From positions 93,094,426 through 93,158,425 of the forward strand of contig NC_092862.1 of the NCBI RefSeq assembly GCF_032062135.1: a stretch of DNA of 64,000 nt. The letters are read 5' to 3'. Shown one piece after another: positions 33,385 to 45,129 of the stretch. The notes beneath the pieces were generated by a model. The model was not told the origin of the DNA, did no database searches, and saw only the letters and a program-made list of their open reading frames with translations. A program made the position numbers and the translations under genes. This DNA is from Pyxicephalus adspersus (Eukaryota > Chordata > Amphibia > Anura > Pyxicephalidae). Position 1 is the first letter of the stretch. Each line of letters starts with the position of its first letter.

Positions 33385-35022
33385 ATTTACGCTTATATCT
33401 TTTCCTGGAGTGTTCAGTTTTAGGAAAATCCCGCCGGATGCTCCAACCATAGTCAGCCATCATATGTACATCCCATCTACCCTGATACCGTCCTTCCATG
33501 ACCTTCAAATCTTGGTGGAATCGTTCACCTTGCTCATCGACTGCACCAAGGTTTTCTGGGAAGTTAGAAAGATGGCTATGCATAAAATGCACCTTGATGC
33601 TCATATTGCAACCAAGCATTTTGTAGCTCTCCAAGAGTTTCTGGACAATTTCTGTGTAATTATTTGCTCGTGCATCTCCAAGAAAGTCCTTGACAATTGC
33701 TTTAGGTGGTAACCAAGCATTATTTTTGAATTCTCACATTGTCCTGATAACATGTTCATCTTCGATGAGCTGCCGAATCTGTAGACAATCAAACACACTG
33801 GCCTTTATTTTTTTTAAACGACAAGCTGGGAAATTAGGTACTTGAAACATTCTCCTTCAGTTGGCAAAGCTTTAACAAACTCCTTCATCAGACCCAGTTT
33901 CATATTTTGTCTATCAACAAGTGGCTCATGTAGAATGTTCAGATCACCTGGTTTTAGGGCAGATCTTGAAGACCATTTCCTTTCCACCCAAATCCTCTCA
34001 CAAGTTGTGCTGACCCACATGCACAGATAACAGGGATACTTGGTGTATCCACGTTGCTGACTAAGAAGCATACCATTTTAAGGTCAACACAGATGACCCA
34101 ATTGTGTTGGTGATATTGCAACAACTCAATGACCCTCGTTATGTCTGCATATTCTTCACAAAGAGAAACTGAATGACCAATTGGGACTGACCCAAATATA
34201 TTGCCATTGTGAAGGAGGACACACTTTAAGCTCCACTTTGAGCTATTGACGAATAGTCGCCATTCAGTTGAGTTATAGATTGGAATTCCCAATTCCTCAG
34301 TTAAATCAGGTATGTTATGGCAATACACAAAGCCATTGTCAGTTGTAAAGTACTGCAGAAATGCAAATTCTCTGGTTCGAAAGTACGATACCTTTGTTCT
34401 TTTTTCAAGTAAGTTTTTCTCACACAATCTTGATGCTAGGAGTTCTGAAGCCTTCTTCGATTGTCCCAAATCACGTGCCAAATCACTCAACTCATGCTAA
34501 TCAAATCCCTTAAATCCTCTTCAGTTTCAAACTCTTCATCATTGTTGTCACCTCGTTCATCACCATAATCAAGTTCTTCAAGAGAGGGTAGTGTAACGTA
34601 AACTGGCACTGGGATTTCATCTAAATGAGCCACTGGGCATATAGCCGATGGTAGATTAGAATACTCTGATACATTTATTTTCCTTGGTATATCCTGAAGT
34701 TTTCACTATACAAAAGTAACAGCCACTGAAATGATCTCCTGGCTCTCGCCAAACCATAGGTATACCAAATTACATCTTATCACCTTTGTCCATATCTGTA
34801 AACCCTCGACATACTGTTTGCACACCTTATGAGGTGCCCAAGACTTATCTTGATCACCAAGTTTAACTTTGAAATATGCCAAATAGGCTTGCTCTACAAA
34901 TGTGCTGATGGGAATGGTGAAACTGACGCCCTTTGACTGGGAATGGTGAAACTGCCACAGATATAACAAAATACATCAGGGTTGTTTAGGCACTTATGAC
35001 GAGAAACAGCAGAGCCAGACAT
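33385..35022 (-). pseudogene. Degenerate copy 2 of the uncharacterised multicopy protein family
   Basis: On the minus strand, ATG at 35022-35020 opens MSGSAVSRHKCLNNPDVFCY, followed by IPISTFVEQAYLAYF and KLGDQDKSWAPHKVC. After a gap the longest segment (34490-33954) has SKKASELLASRL, TEWRLFVNSS, CVLLHNGNIFGSVPIGHSV and ICVDLKMV. Next come GYTKYPCYLCMW (near 34040), MKLGLMKEFVKALP (near 33880), and finally MSIKVHFMHSHLSNFPENLG, VDEQGERFHQD and MEGRYQGRWDVHMMADYGW (33605-33450). The block order matches copy 1. Frameshifts and stops break the frame in at least four places. A Cys-x2-Cys pair lies between a conserved Asp (DLKMV) and a conserved Glu (EQGERFHQ), which would fit an RNase H-fold nuclease, but that is inference. 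Confidence 0.75.
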
Positions 35023-35029
35023 GATCTGA

Positions 35030-36080
35030 AAAAAAGGTAATACGTGTGTAAGTGGAAAAAAAATTTTGCTTATTCATTATGTGGAGCAGCGCACAACCTC
35101 TGACCACTGTCTCAAGTGGTAGAGAAAAAAACTTGATGTGATAGAAGAAAACTAAGTGCACTTTCAGAATCAGCATACCTATTTTAGTGTAACTAAGCCT
35201 AAAAGTTGAAGTCAACAAAAAATTTGTTCAAAATTGTGAAAGGTCTGCTTTAAAATGTCAGCACTTACCTGTCCCACTGTATCCATGCTGTTATCTGACA
35301 GCTTAATCCTCCTGCCATTGTCAGTTCTCACCTGTCATTTTGCACCCTCATGTCATGTTGCTCACAAACAGCTTGCCTCACCTGCTTTATTTCCTGTCCA
35401 CTTTGGTGGCTCTGTGCATGTGCACAAACTTGCACGCTCACTGCTCACTGCACAGCCCCTACCACTGCACTGTGCTGCCCGTCGGATTTGGATCCTCTGC
35501 CTAAAGGGTCTGCTTCCCCTAGCCCTAGAAAATCACCACTGCCATAGCCGTCCCCCATCTGACCCTGATTTAGTGGGCTAGTAGCTCATTGCCTGTCATA
35601 ACATGCAACCTATTTGTCCTGCTGGGTAAGTTTGATTGTGTTCTATCACAGACTACCTTCTGCCACCCATGTTTTGGCCCTGGCTACACCTCCTGACCTT
35701 TTACCCTTTCACCTCTAGCCCCTGGACAATTAATCAGGTAAAATGTCCCATGTGTTTGACCCTGGCTATGTCTCCTGACTACTGTCTCCCCTTTGGCATT
35801 CAGATAGTGCACCTTGTAACCATTACCTGTGTCTGTACCTGGCTATGTCTCTTGACTACTACCTCACTTCTGGCATCTGGGTACTGAGCCAGGCTGACTA
35901 TCATCTGTATTTGACCCCAGAAGCTATTCCTGACAATTGTCGTGCTTGACCTTTTACCATCCTCTGACCTTTCTATTTCACACTCAAGTCTTAGGACAAA
36001 CAGAGTGCGGGGACAGTGCGACTAGCCTCCTGAAGCTGATAAGGGGGCTTGCCATAGGTAAAGTGAGTGGTGGAGTTTGG
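35030..36080. other. C/T-rich block, possible LTR or repeat relic
   Basis: From 35255 the + strand is pyrimidine-rich and repeats words such as CCTGGCTATGTCTC and TGACTACTGTCTCCC (35760, 35845), ending in GAGTGCGGGGACAGTGCGAC (36006). This composition is common in amphibian LTR elements, but no ends, primer-binding site or coding region were seen. The identification is weak. Confidence 0.3.
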
Positions 36081-39000
36081 GTGATAGGCGCCTGACCTAC
36101 ACTAACACCAGACCAGTGTGTGATTGTGTATTAATACATATTTTAGAGGAATAATAATTGTACCTCAAAAACAAAATACCTCTAATGCTGCACAGAATAG
36201 CCATGGCTTGTAACCAGTTGTTACAAGCTCCTCTTCTGTACCACACTTGCCCTATGTGAAATCGAAAGCTGATCCCTGGTTGTGTGAAGGAGTGGTCCCT
36301 AAAATACACTTGTTAAATTTGGCTGTAAAATTTGAGCCACGGATGTGCTCAACAATTTTTATTCTATACCAGGAGCTTCTCATGCTTTAGTAAAAGCGTC
36401 CTTAAGTGCAGCCCCCAGGACCAACATCTATACTTCTCCACACAGGACAACAGGAACCAAAATTTGTGTAAAATAGCTAGTACACCCCCCCCCCCCCAGG
36501 AGCTTCCCTTCATACAGGTTCTAAACTTTTTGACACTGTAACAGGATTTGGTGCGCTACCTAACAAAAACAATAAAATAAGATTACCTCCTGAAAATAAT
36601 GCATTAAGAAGCTGTGGGTCCCCACTAGCATGATTATCGGAAGTATTGTACAGTAGGTCCGGATTCCAATCCCACTTGACTGCTGGCAAAACAATGTTCC
36701 TTTTTTTCTGCATTAATTTTTCAGACAGACCCCACCACCACTACTACTTTGTCTAGTAATAAACCTTTAAGAGTAAAAGACCACTAACCTGTTCCAAGGA
36801 CCCTCAACTTCTGTTACATTCTCTTAACACAGTCCTTCTATCACCACACTTTGATGTTGGCCCATTTTCCAGCCTGATAGCATTAAATCCATGTCTGACT
36901 CCACCCCGGGCACCTGTCCAGATTTAATACAAAAGCTGTGGAGTCTCTGCTGGAACCTGCACTCCCCATGCATTCTAAAGAATGTAAGGCTCCACTAGTG
37001 CAGATACACCCCTTTCTTGGTGACACATTTGGCAACTTCTGCACTGCTCACAACATGTGAGCTGGATCATTGTGTCCTGCTAGTTTCAGTAGATTTGGAG
37101 TGACATTTTGTGAAGTCACTTCTATCCTGCTCACTGTTCGTTGTATTACCTGATGACTTTTACAAAAATGAAAATGTCCTTTTTATAGTGATTCTGAGCT
37201 ATTCCAACCTTGGATCAGAACTCACAATTTGAGCAATACAAGCTTCAATCAACATGACTATACCTATTATTCACAGGTATAGTAGACCATTAGATTTGTG
37301 TGGCAGCTGGATTGGCTGAGTTCCACTATACCTGCATATACTTGGCATTTGGATGTACTTTTAAAGAGTTTAGCTTTATGTTCATACTGCTAGCAATCTG
37401 TGTTAAAATGTTTAAAAGAAAGTAAGATGTAAAGTTGGTAAATATACAAGTACATTGTAGCGGCCATCTTTGTTTATTACATTTGCAGGCTCTGCTTCCT
37501 CATTTTCAGTACCACTCAGTGGTTTTACCATGGCTTCAACATTTCAACGTATAGTTAAATCTGGTTAAATGTTATGTTATAGTTAAAGGTTAAATGAGGC
37601 TAAATCAAATACATAACTGCCTATAGTTATACATGTACATATTTCTCTATTTATTAAAATATCAAAGACTAGTCAAGATCAAACAGAGACCATTTAGATG
37701 ACATTTTACAAACTAATATGAAAACAAAATATGTGCTCATTAAGCTACATTATATTTTACCCCAGGAAATCTGGATTGCCTCATTATAAGTTTAATTCTA
37801 TATTATTGGACTGTTCTTTTTATCCTTCAGTGTTCTGCATGATAAGCCTAATAATAGTTGGAAGGGGGGGGGGGGGGGTCTACCTTCAAAGTTTCTTAAA
37901 ATGTAACCTTCTTAACCTTCTGCCCATATATCATATCCTATTGTTTACAGCCTTTACCGTTGATTACATTCTTCATTTTCTTGTCCCAAATAATTGTAAT
38001 ATCTAAACAAATGCTTGACTTTGCATTAACTCAATTGGTTTGTTTTTTGTTTTAACTGTTTTCTGTGTATGTTTCTTTTGTTTATACCATGGTGATTTTA
38101 TTGTATTATGGAAAAAAAACTTTTAACAAAAACTTGTTTTACAAAATTACACAATTATTTGTTATTTAGGATTGTTCCTAAGTACATTTAAGACAAAAAC
38201 TTTAGGCATTAAATTGAGAATATAACCACCCACATTATTTCAATCCCACCAATAATGACCTCTCCATCACAAACTCCAGATAAATATGCCTGATAGGTTT
38301 TATTACCATCAAACAATTTTTGTATCGATATTTGTGAGTAAAACTTTCTTTAATTCTTTCATCTCATATACTTCTAACTCACTTGTTTGAAGCCATTACA
38401 AAGCACTGGGTCAAACACCAAATTTTACAAGGCATGTTACAAATCAAATATGTTAGAATTACATAGCTTTTGTGTAGCAGTTCTGTTTCATATGGCCAAT
38501 TATTAGGTAAATTTTATTTGGCTGTTACATGTAACAACTGCCTCCTTTCTAAATCATGCCACACATTAACATAGTAGGTATATGCTAGAATGATATTGGA
38601 CAAATATTTGGGTTCCATATAAGTTAGTAATATGGGAAAATATCCTGGTTCAGTTCATTCTAGGTTCACCAAATCGAGAACTAGTCAAACATATCTTGAT
38701 GTTGATCTTGCCAAGCTCCTGCCTAAATTTTGCATACTGCATACTGCAGCACCCTGTGGAATCCAAGCACAAACAAAAATAGTTTGTTTCTCACATGAGA
38801 TTTAAACCCAGAACTTAAAGGGTTAACTGCCTAGAATTGCTCAGTACTATTCACTAAGGGATTTTTAACACTAATGAGCTTTTTGGTTGGCCAAACAGAA
38901 TGTACTTTTCTACAATCTGAGAAACTCAACAATGAAAACAAAAGAAATCATAAAAAATTTTGAAGTGCAATGTTTTCCAGATAAGACTGCATACATTATT

Positions 39001-39645
39001 TGCTTCCACAAAGTCATAGCGTGTATTATTACACTTCTTTATTGTTAGTCTCACTACACAGCACCAGTTTAAGAACCCTGAATATTGAGATAAATCCAAT
39101 CTCTATAATGCAAAACAAATTATGTTACCATTGTCAAAGTCAGATTTATACTTTTTTCTTCCCTATACCAGCTACCTTGTACTTAAATCAACACTTGGTT
39201 AGTAGTCAGCATCAGAAAAAAGTTCTCCGGCTTCACTTGTAAGTAGGAGAAAAGGAAACTTCCTCTTTGTCCTCTTACTGAACAACACTCCAATGCTGGA
39301 ATTCTGAGATTTCCAGTACCTGTGGCTGCTCTAAAGAGTATCTTGGATCCTGCGGGACAGCCCTACATGATCCAAGACATTTGACACCCTCGGCTTTATT
39401 TATTTTCAGCACCAATAGTGCTCCTCGATTTCACATATTCCCACCTATAAAGCAAGGGTACAAACTGTTCCTGTTTACATTATTCATGATGCAAAAAGCA
39501 TCTTATATGCAATCAGATGGGGATTAACCCAAGGTAGAAAACAAAACTGAGGAAAAAAAGGGGGGTAATCATAAGGGACCGTCTAATGAAGAAGCCAAAA
39601 AAAAAAGAACAGGTAGACCTGTTTTGTGCCCAGCCTAAGTATATT
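36081..39645. other. AT-rich non-coding stretch with homopolymers
   Basis: There is a C run near 36484-36497 and a G run at 37864-37878. No gene or mobile element was recognised. Confidence 0.45.
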
Positions 39646-39649
39646 AGTC

Positions 39650-40442
39650 TCTTGAATAGGGGATAGGAACAAGTCAGAAGGCATTTCAGTGGCACTTAAA
39701 GAATACTTTCAATGTGTATACATTTTTGATTCAACTTTATTAAATTACCAAAAATTATGTACAGAAAGGTTAAACGTATATATAGTTGCACATACAGCAG
39801 AGTACACATTTGATTTTCATAAGTCTGAATATAGTTTAGCTAATGTGTTCATGAGTCTCCCTTCCCGACACATTTCGCCCCTATATTGGGCTTCCTCAGG
39901 GGATATGGAGGATATTACAACAAGTGCAGACTTGGCTTATAATACTTTACGAAGCAATGCAAATCTGGATGTTCTGATATACACTTTAAAAACAATCATG
40001 ATCCATGAATTATTATGTTGGTGTCTGCTTGTATTTATTCCCAAGTAGAGGGTGAGTATTGTAATGAAGATGATTTTAGAGTATATTATATAAAGCAAGA
40101 AACTGGCAAAATACCATGTTTATATGATGCTAAAGATGTTTCAAAGCCAATAGATGTAACGGAGGGTTTTTAAACCAGTGAATAGTAGAGATGTCCAGTA
40201 GGATGTCTGCGAACACGGGCAAGCCGTTCACATTAGCTAAACTATATTCAGACTTATGAAAATCAAATGTGTACTCTGCTGTATGTGCAACTTTATATAC
40301 TTTTAACCTTTTTGTACATAATTTTAATCAAATAATCTTTGGTAATTAAATAAAGTTGAATCAAAAACGTATACACTTTGAAAGTATTCTTCAAGTGCCA
40401 CTGAAAAGCCTTCTGTCTTGTTCCTATCCCCTATCTAAGAGA
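39650..40442. repeat. Large inverted repeat, arms of about 200 bp
   Basis: The left arm 39650-39847 and the right arm 40229-40442 are reverse complements with around one difference in ten, from TAGGGGATAGGAACAAG to CTGAATATAGTTTAGCTAAT. The right arm has a small extra segment (near 40320-40340). The spacer is about 380 bp and contains the hammerhead-like motif at 39860-39904. Inverted partial copies are common for Penelope-like elements, but no coding part is present here. Confidence 0.85.
39860..39904 (-). ncRNA. Hammerhead-ribozyme-like motif (minimal stem III)
   Basis: On the minus strand the sequence runs CCC, CTGAGGA (39899-39893), stem II GCCC (39891-39888 region) with a short AT loop and GGGC (39880-39877), then GAAA (39876-39873), TGTGTC and GGG (39866-39864). 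This fits the hammerhead core CTGANGA, stem II, GAAA, a GTC cleavage site, and a stem I of CCC with GGG. Stem III would be only one or two base pairs, as reported for hammerheads of Penelope-like elements. Self-cleavage is a prediction. Confidence 0.5.
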
Positions 40443-40444
40443 TA

Positions 40445-41330
40445 GGTAGAAAACAAATTGGCAATGAAGACAAAAGCAGGCCACTTATTAGAATGCGGAA
40501 AAGATGAAGGGTGTCATTGGAATAAAATAGGGCGTAAGGCTACTATACTTAGGACCAATATATGATTTTCAAATGTTTTTTGATTCTCATTTGACATAAT
40601 AAATAATGTTTGATGTATTACATATTTTTGTCTGCTGCTCTGTGACTAATTTATGTTGTTGCATATACTGGTAGTTTATTTTGGCTTGACATTGCATACA
40701 GTGGATAAAACTTTGTCGGACCCTTGCACATGCCTGAACTTTGGATAACTTTACATGTTCCTATTTTCTACAGTGATTCCACATATCAATGTATAACATA
40801 CCAGTTAACCAAGCAGCAAACCTGTAAATTTGATTTTTACCTTCATGGAGTTCTAGCTTCTAAAGGTGACGGATTGAATTGCATGTGAAAAATTTATATG
40901 GTGGTCTATTAAACTATATTTATAATATAATAAACAGGTTTATACAGTCTAGCTATCTTTATAAGGATATATTGCCCCTGTCTTGCTTTTAAACTTTCTG
41001 GCCAAAAAAAAAATCCTATTTTTTAGAAACCATTGTGAGCACTTTGCCACACAGATTGAATCAAGATAATGCTGCCCAAGATTCATTAAATGTTTTTACA
41101 ACAGAAACTTGCAGAGACACTGTACCCCACATTTGCCCACTACTGGAGCAAAGTCATTATTCACCACAGCCAGACAGTAAATTAAAGTTGGAAAGGTTAA
41201 GTTGGTCATGAACTTTTTCCTAATTTGTTCATTAGATAATAAAACAATGAAGCACACTGTTGAGGTCATCTCTATGTTTGTCTTCCCTGTAAGCAAGTTC
41301 ACAGAGACAACTCTTATCAAAGAAACAAAG
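40445..41330. other. AT-rich non-coding stretch
   Basis: No gene or recognisable repeat was seen on either strand. Confidence 0.45.
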
Positions 41331-41332
41331 CT

Positions 41333-41672
41333 TAAAGCTGCGTAAACACACTTGCAATTTTTGCCGTTGGAAAGGATCTTTCACGATCCTTTCCAACGAC
41401 AAGGGGCTGCAAGATGCATGAACGATGCTGTACATACAGCACCGTTCATGCTCTATGGAGAGGGGAGGGGGGAGAGCGACGGAGCGGCACCCTGCTGCGC
41501 GCTCTCCCCTTCCCTTTCATTACGATCGGCTGTCGTCCATCGTCCGTGGATCCGGCAGGTCGGTCGTCCGGACGATGGACGACACCGACTGTACACACGG
41601 AAGATTTTCGCCCGATAATTGGCCGATGCCGATTATCGGGCGATAAAAATCTGCCGTGTGTACGTAGCTTTA
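41333..41672. mobile_element. MITE, copy 2 of the family at 20506-20842
   Basis: The ends TAAAGCTGCGTAAACACAC and GTGTGTACGTAGCTTTA are imperfect inverted repeats. The interior matches copy 1 in the same orientation nearly throughout, including the palindromes GGAAAGGATC/GATCCTTTCC and the CCATCGTCCG pair. Differences are scattered single bases plus small length changes. It ends about 100 bp before a possible TATA box of the candidate exon downstream. Non-coding. Confidence 0.85.
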
Positions 41673-41778
41673 GTTGGTCTACAGCGTGCTATTGTGCATG
41701 AGATTTCTGGAAAATAATATAAACACAGAATTCAGGTACTTATTGCTGAGAAAACATATCAATTTTTTTTTGTTCACA

Positions 41779-42368
41779 TGGATTATATATATATTTTTAG
41801 AAAACATTGAAAAAAATGACAAAAGTGCTTAAAAAAACTCCTAACAGTTGAATTTTAACCAAGCAAACTTTAACCAACATGTGGGATTTCAAAGCACTGC
41901 TCTTCAGCCTGTCAATGCAATTGCTGCAGCTGACGAAAGGAAGGATTCTCCAGTAGTACACAGGAGACAAGCAGGAGGAGGGCTCAGCTTTCATTCTCTA
42001 AATCTCTAGAGGAAGTCTGATCCAGCAACAGCATCAACAAGCAGACACTGTAAAACAGATATAGCAGCAGATCTAGACTTTGGGAAACTTGCAACAAGAA
42101 TAGCAGCAGTACACCTACAATGATAAGATCAAATCATTGAACTTTACAACTCTTGGAATGTAAATTCCTTCTAAAAACTTTACAGAACTGATAAGTGTAC
42201 TTTACAGTAAATTGATCATTATATTTTGACCAGATAGAAAATGCTGATCTAAAAATATCTCTATTTATAAAAGGACTATAAAAGGTAGCAAAGGAATAGT
42301 TTACTGGATAACCCAAACTACAGGTTCCTGTTCCTCTTTGGATAATCTGATCTTCAACTTTATCTGTG
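41779..42368 (+). promoter_or_regulatory. Possible promoter and 5' UTR of the candidate exon at 42369
   Basis: A TATATATATATTTTTA box lies at about 41785-41797. The sequence from 41870 to 42110 is noticeably less AT-rich, with AGCAGCAGATC-type words, and could be 5' UTR. No CpG island is present. This is only suggestive. Confidence 0.3.
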
Positions 42369-42648
42369 ATGGGGTCAGTCACTTCAGCTCTAACCAAGTC
42401 AAAAAACAATGTTGTTCAGCTCAGGAAAGATCCAGCAATGGATGGAGATTGGGTTACAAAGCCAGGAAAAGGAAGGAAAGGCAAAACATCAGAAAACATG
42501 GTAAAGGGTTTTCCTCATTCTGCCTGGGAGAGAACTGATCCAGGTGTTGTGGAACCAGCAGAGCTGTCTGTGGTCCTGAATACAGCTCCTACAAATGAGG
42601 ATTTTGCCCCCAGCAACTCTCCACTCTGTAGCAGTGCCAGCACAACCT
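42369..42648 (+). CDS. Candidate first coding exon of an unidentified gene
   Basis: ATG at 42369 opens 93 codons without a stop, up to a strong donor, ACCT then GTAAGT at 42649. The exon would end in phase 1. The protein starts MGSVTSALTKSKNN, which fits an N-myristoylation signal (Met-Gly-x-x-x-Ser/Thr). It continues with a basic KPGKGRKGK segment near residues 33-41 and a Ser/Thr-rich end with no membrane segment. Composition and codon use look less AT-driven than the surroundings. I do not recognise the protein. In mammals the next gene downstream of LSM5 in this orientation is PDE1C, which uses several alternative first exons, so a lineage-specific PDE1C 5' exon is one possibility. A chance open frame is the other. 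Confidence 0.35.
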
Positions 42649-43002
42649 GTAAGTCAGCTATTCATTGACTATTTTCTCCATTAAATAGATTTCTAAAGTG
42701 TTAGTAATAACTAAATGTGACTGTTGATAAAGAGTATACGGCTTGTACTAGCGAAAAAAAATGTTATTTTACATTTGCAGTTATTTGATTATTTTGTTAA
42801 TGTATTTATTAGGCAAGATTGCTCAAGAAAATTCATGACTTCCTGAACATGAAAAAATAATAATGATTACTTATTAAAAATATCAACCACCCAAGTAAAC
42901 CAAGTAAATTGATTTATCTTTTATTTATATTTTAAGAAATAGTCTCTGATTATGGTCATGGATGTTACATCTGTAATAGTTATTCATGTCTATGTACTAT
43001 AG

Positions 43003-43267
43003 CAGTGTTTTTTAACCAGGATTCCTCCAGAGGTTGCTTGGGGTTCCTTGAGCAATGCACATTGTGACTACTAGGTTTAACAGACACCAATAATCTTTTT
43101 GCTTATCTGTAAGGGTGGTAGCCTTCCCAATGCCAGAAATGTAGAATGCAATCTTCCAACTGACCATCATTCTATGCTGTGGATATCTTAATTTTAGCAG
43201 GAGTATCCCGAAGACCTGAAATTTATGACATGGGGTTCCCTCATGTTAAAAAGGTAGAGAAACACTG
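43003..43267. mobile_element. hAT-type non-autonomous element with imperfect 8-bp target duplication
   Basis: The ends CAGTGTTTTTTAACCAGG and AGGTAGAGAAACACTG are inverted repeats of the hAT CAGTG type. TACTATAG (42995-43002) and GTCTATAG (43268-43275) match at 6 of 8 positions and fit an aged target duplication. Internal words GGGGTTCCTTGAGCAATG and TGGGGTTCCCTCATGTT are typical of this short vertebrate family. No coding region. Confidence 0.8.
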
Positions 43268-43275
43268 GTCTATAG

Positions 43276-44970
43276 AATATTATCACACAAACCTGCATTA
43301 ATATTTTTTAAATCAATATATTAGGCCTATGTTTTATAGTGTTTTTTTGCCTTTAAAGCATAGCATAACTACAAAGATGAACAGTTGAACATCATCCATT
43401 CTGTTGTACAAGTCATGGAGGCAGCTTGCAGCATGGAGAGTCTGATTCATCTGACTTCCTAGGCATTGTTTGGTTTCCATGGTCACCGTGCTGCTGTGCC
43501 TTTGCCTTGGCTGGGTTATGAAGGATACAATAAACTTGCAAACTGTTGTCAAGTGGTTTACTATAATATATTATAATAAAAGTCCTTAAAATAAAGAACA
43601 TTTTAAGTAACTCAAGCACAGTGATAAAAACACTAATGCCATTAAAAATCATTAGGTAATATGGAGCTACTGTATATTTCCCTATTACAAGTTAAGCAGA
43701 GCGTTATAATACAAGTTTGTGGATTTACATAAAGTGCCTATTGCAAATCTCTCTACAACATTGTTTTTTAATCTACAACATAGTATTCAAATTGGAGCTT
43801 CAGCTAGGTCAGTCCATTACCCTTGTTTTCTTCTTTTAAAGCCTTAGAGTTCCTTGGTGGAGTTGTTCGTGTGCTTTAGGTCAGTATCATGATACAATAC
43901 TGTGTAATAAAAGATCAATTTCATTCAAACTTTTAGACAGTTGGCCTCATTCCATCAAACATGCATTGTTATGATGTAGAATTTGTAGTTGAGCCAGTGA
44001 CTAAAAGCTGCTAAACTGCAAAGCAACCTCAAACTTTAACACTTCCACCATACGTTGTTGTTGGCACTGCAGCAATGCTCTAGAAATGTTGCCTTCATTT
44101 TGTGCCTAACATATCTATTGTAACTGTAGCCAACAGTTACAGTTCTTATATCTTTTATTAGTCCAAAGTGTATTCTTTTGGTAGTCCTGGTCTGTGTCTG
44201 TACGTGTAGTGGAAAACTGTATTCTGTAATGGTTTTTTTGAACAGGTAATGCTTTTTTCCTGGCTCACCTCCCCTTCAAGTTAAATTGAGGCAAGTTCTC
44301 TTGATTGACTATATATGTCCTTTAACACTAAGACCATGATCACACTTGTGGTGGGGTTCTAGTGTGTTTACCACTTTCTCATGGCAGAGAACTGCTACTT
44401 CTTGGAAGACACTACATGTAGCTTCTCCCAGCAGCAGTTCCTTTAGAGAATGAACTGGTACCGCTCACTGCCACCAGCTGGACACTTGTTCTGACACCTT
44501 CAGACAATTGTTCTAGAAATACCAGCACTGGGGTGCGAGTGACAGGCAAAGTGCCAACTGTGGTAAACTGCACTGGATTGTGTGGTCCTGAAGCAGGTCT
44601 GAACCTGGAATTTGGTTTCTGGTTTTTGGAGACTCCTTAAGCATTAAACAGTTGATGAGCTGCATTTGCTGGTTTGTCCAGTCCTTAATAAATTAGCAGT
44701 CATTTAACATTTAGATACAGTAAAATATTTGATTTGAAATAATTTGGCAATACTTTTAATCCCAGACTCAATGGTGTAAACACAGTGGTGTTTCACCTTT
44801 ACTTGTATGTACTGTTTAAAATGAAAATCTATTGTTTGTGTGCTCAAATACATTGCAAAAAATCAACAATTTCTATTGGGCATACATACTACTTTACATG
44901 GCTGTATGTACACTTACAAGCTAATTTTTGTCTATAAAATTAAATGTTTGCAATTTATAGAATTAGTATA
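43276..44970. other. Non-coding stretch
   Basis: No gene was recognised. The segment 44330-44640 is less AT-rich but has no open frame of note. Confidence 0.45.
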
Positions 44971-44974
44971 CTAT

Positions 44975-45126
44975 GGGGTCTATTTATAAAGCAGTGAATC
45001 TGACATTTAAAGAAATATTTCCTAATGGAGAGTCAATTACTGTAATTGAAATACATGGATTTAGAAGATTCACTACCAGGGAATGTTTCTGTGAATGTCA
45101 GATTCCTTGTTTTATAAACAAACCTT
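44975..45126. mobile_element. Short palindromic MITE
   Basis: GTCTATTTATAAAGCAGTGA followed by ATCTGACATT is mirrored by GAATGTCAGATTCCTTGTTTTATAAAC in reverse complement, giving arms of about 30 bp with few mismatches. Total length is about 150 bp. The 65-codon open frame across it is incidental. Confidence 0.65.
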
Positions 45127-45129
45127 TTT

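Noticed and set aside
39689..40048. 119-codon + strand frame
   Set aside because: It covers the left arm of the large inverted repeat and its spacer, and the ATG lies in repeat sequence.
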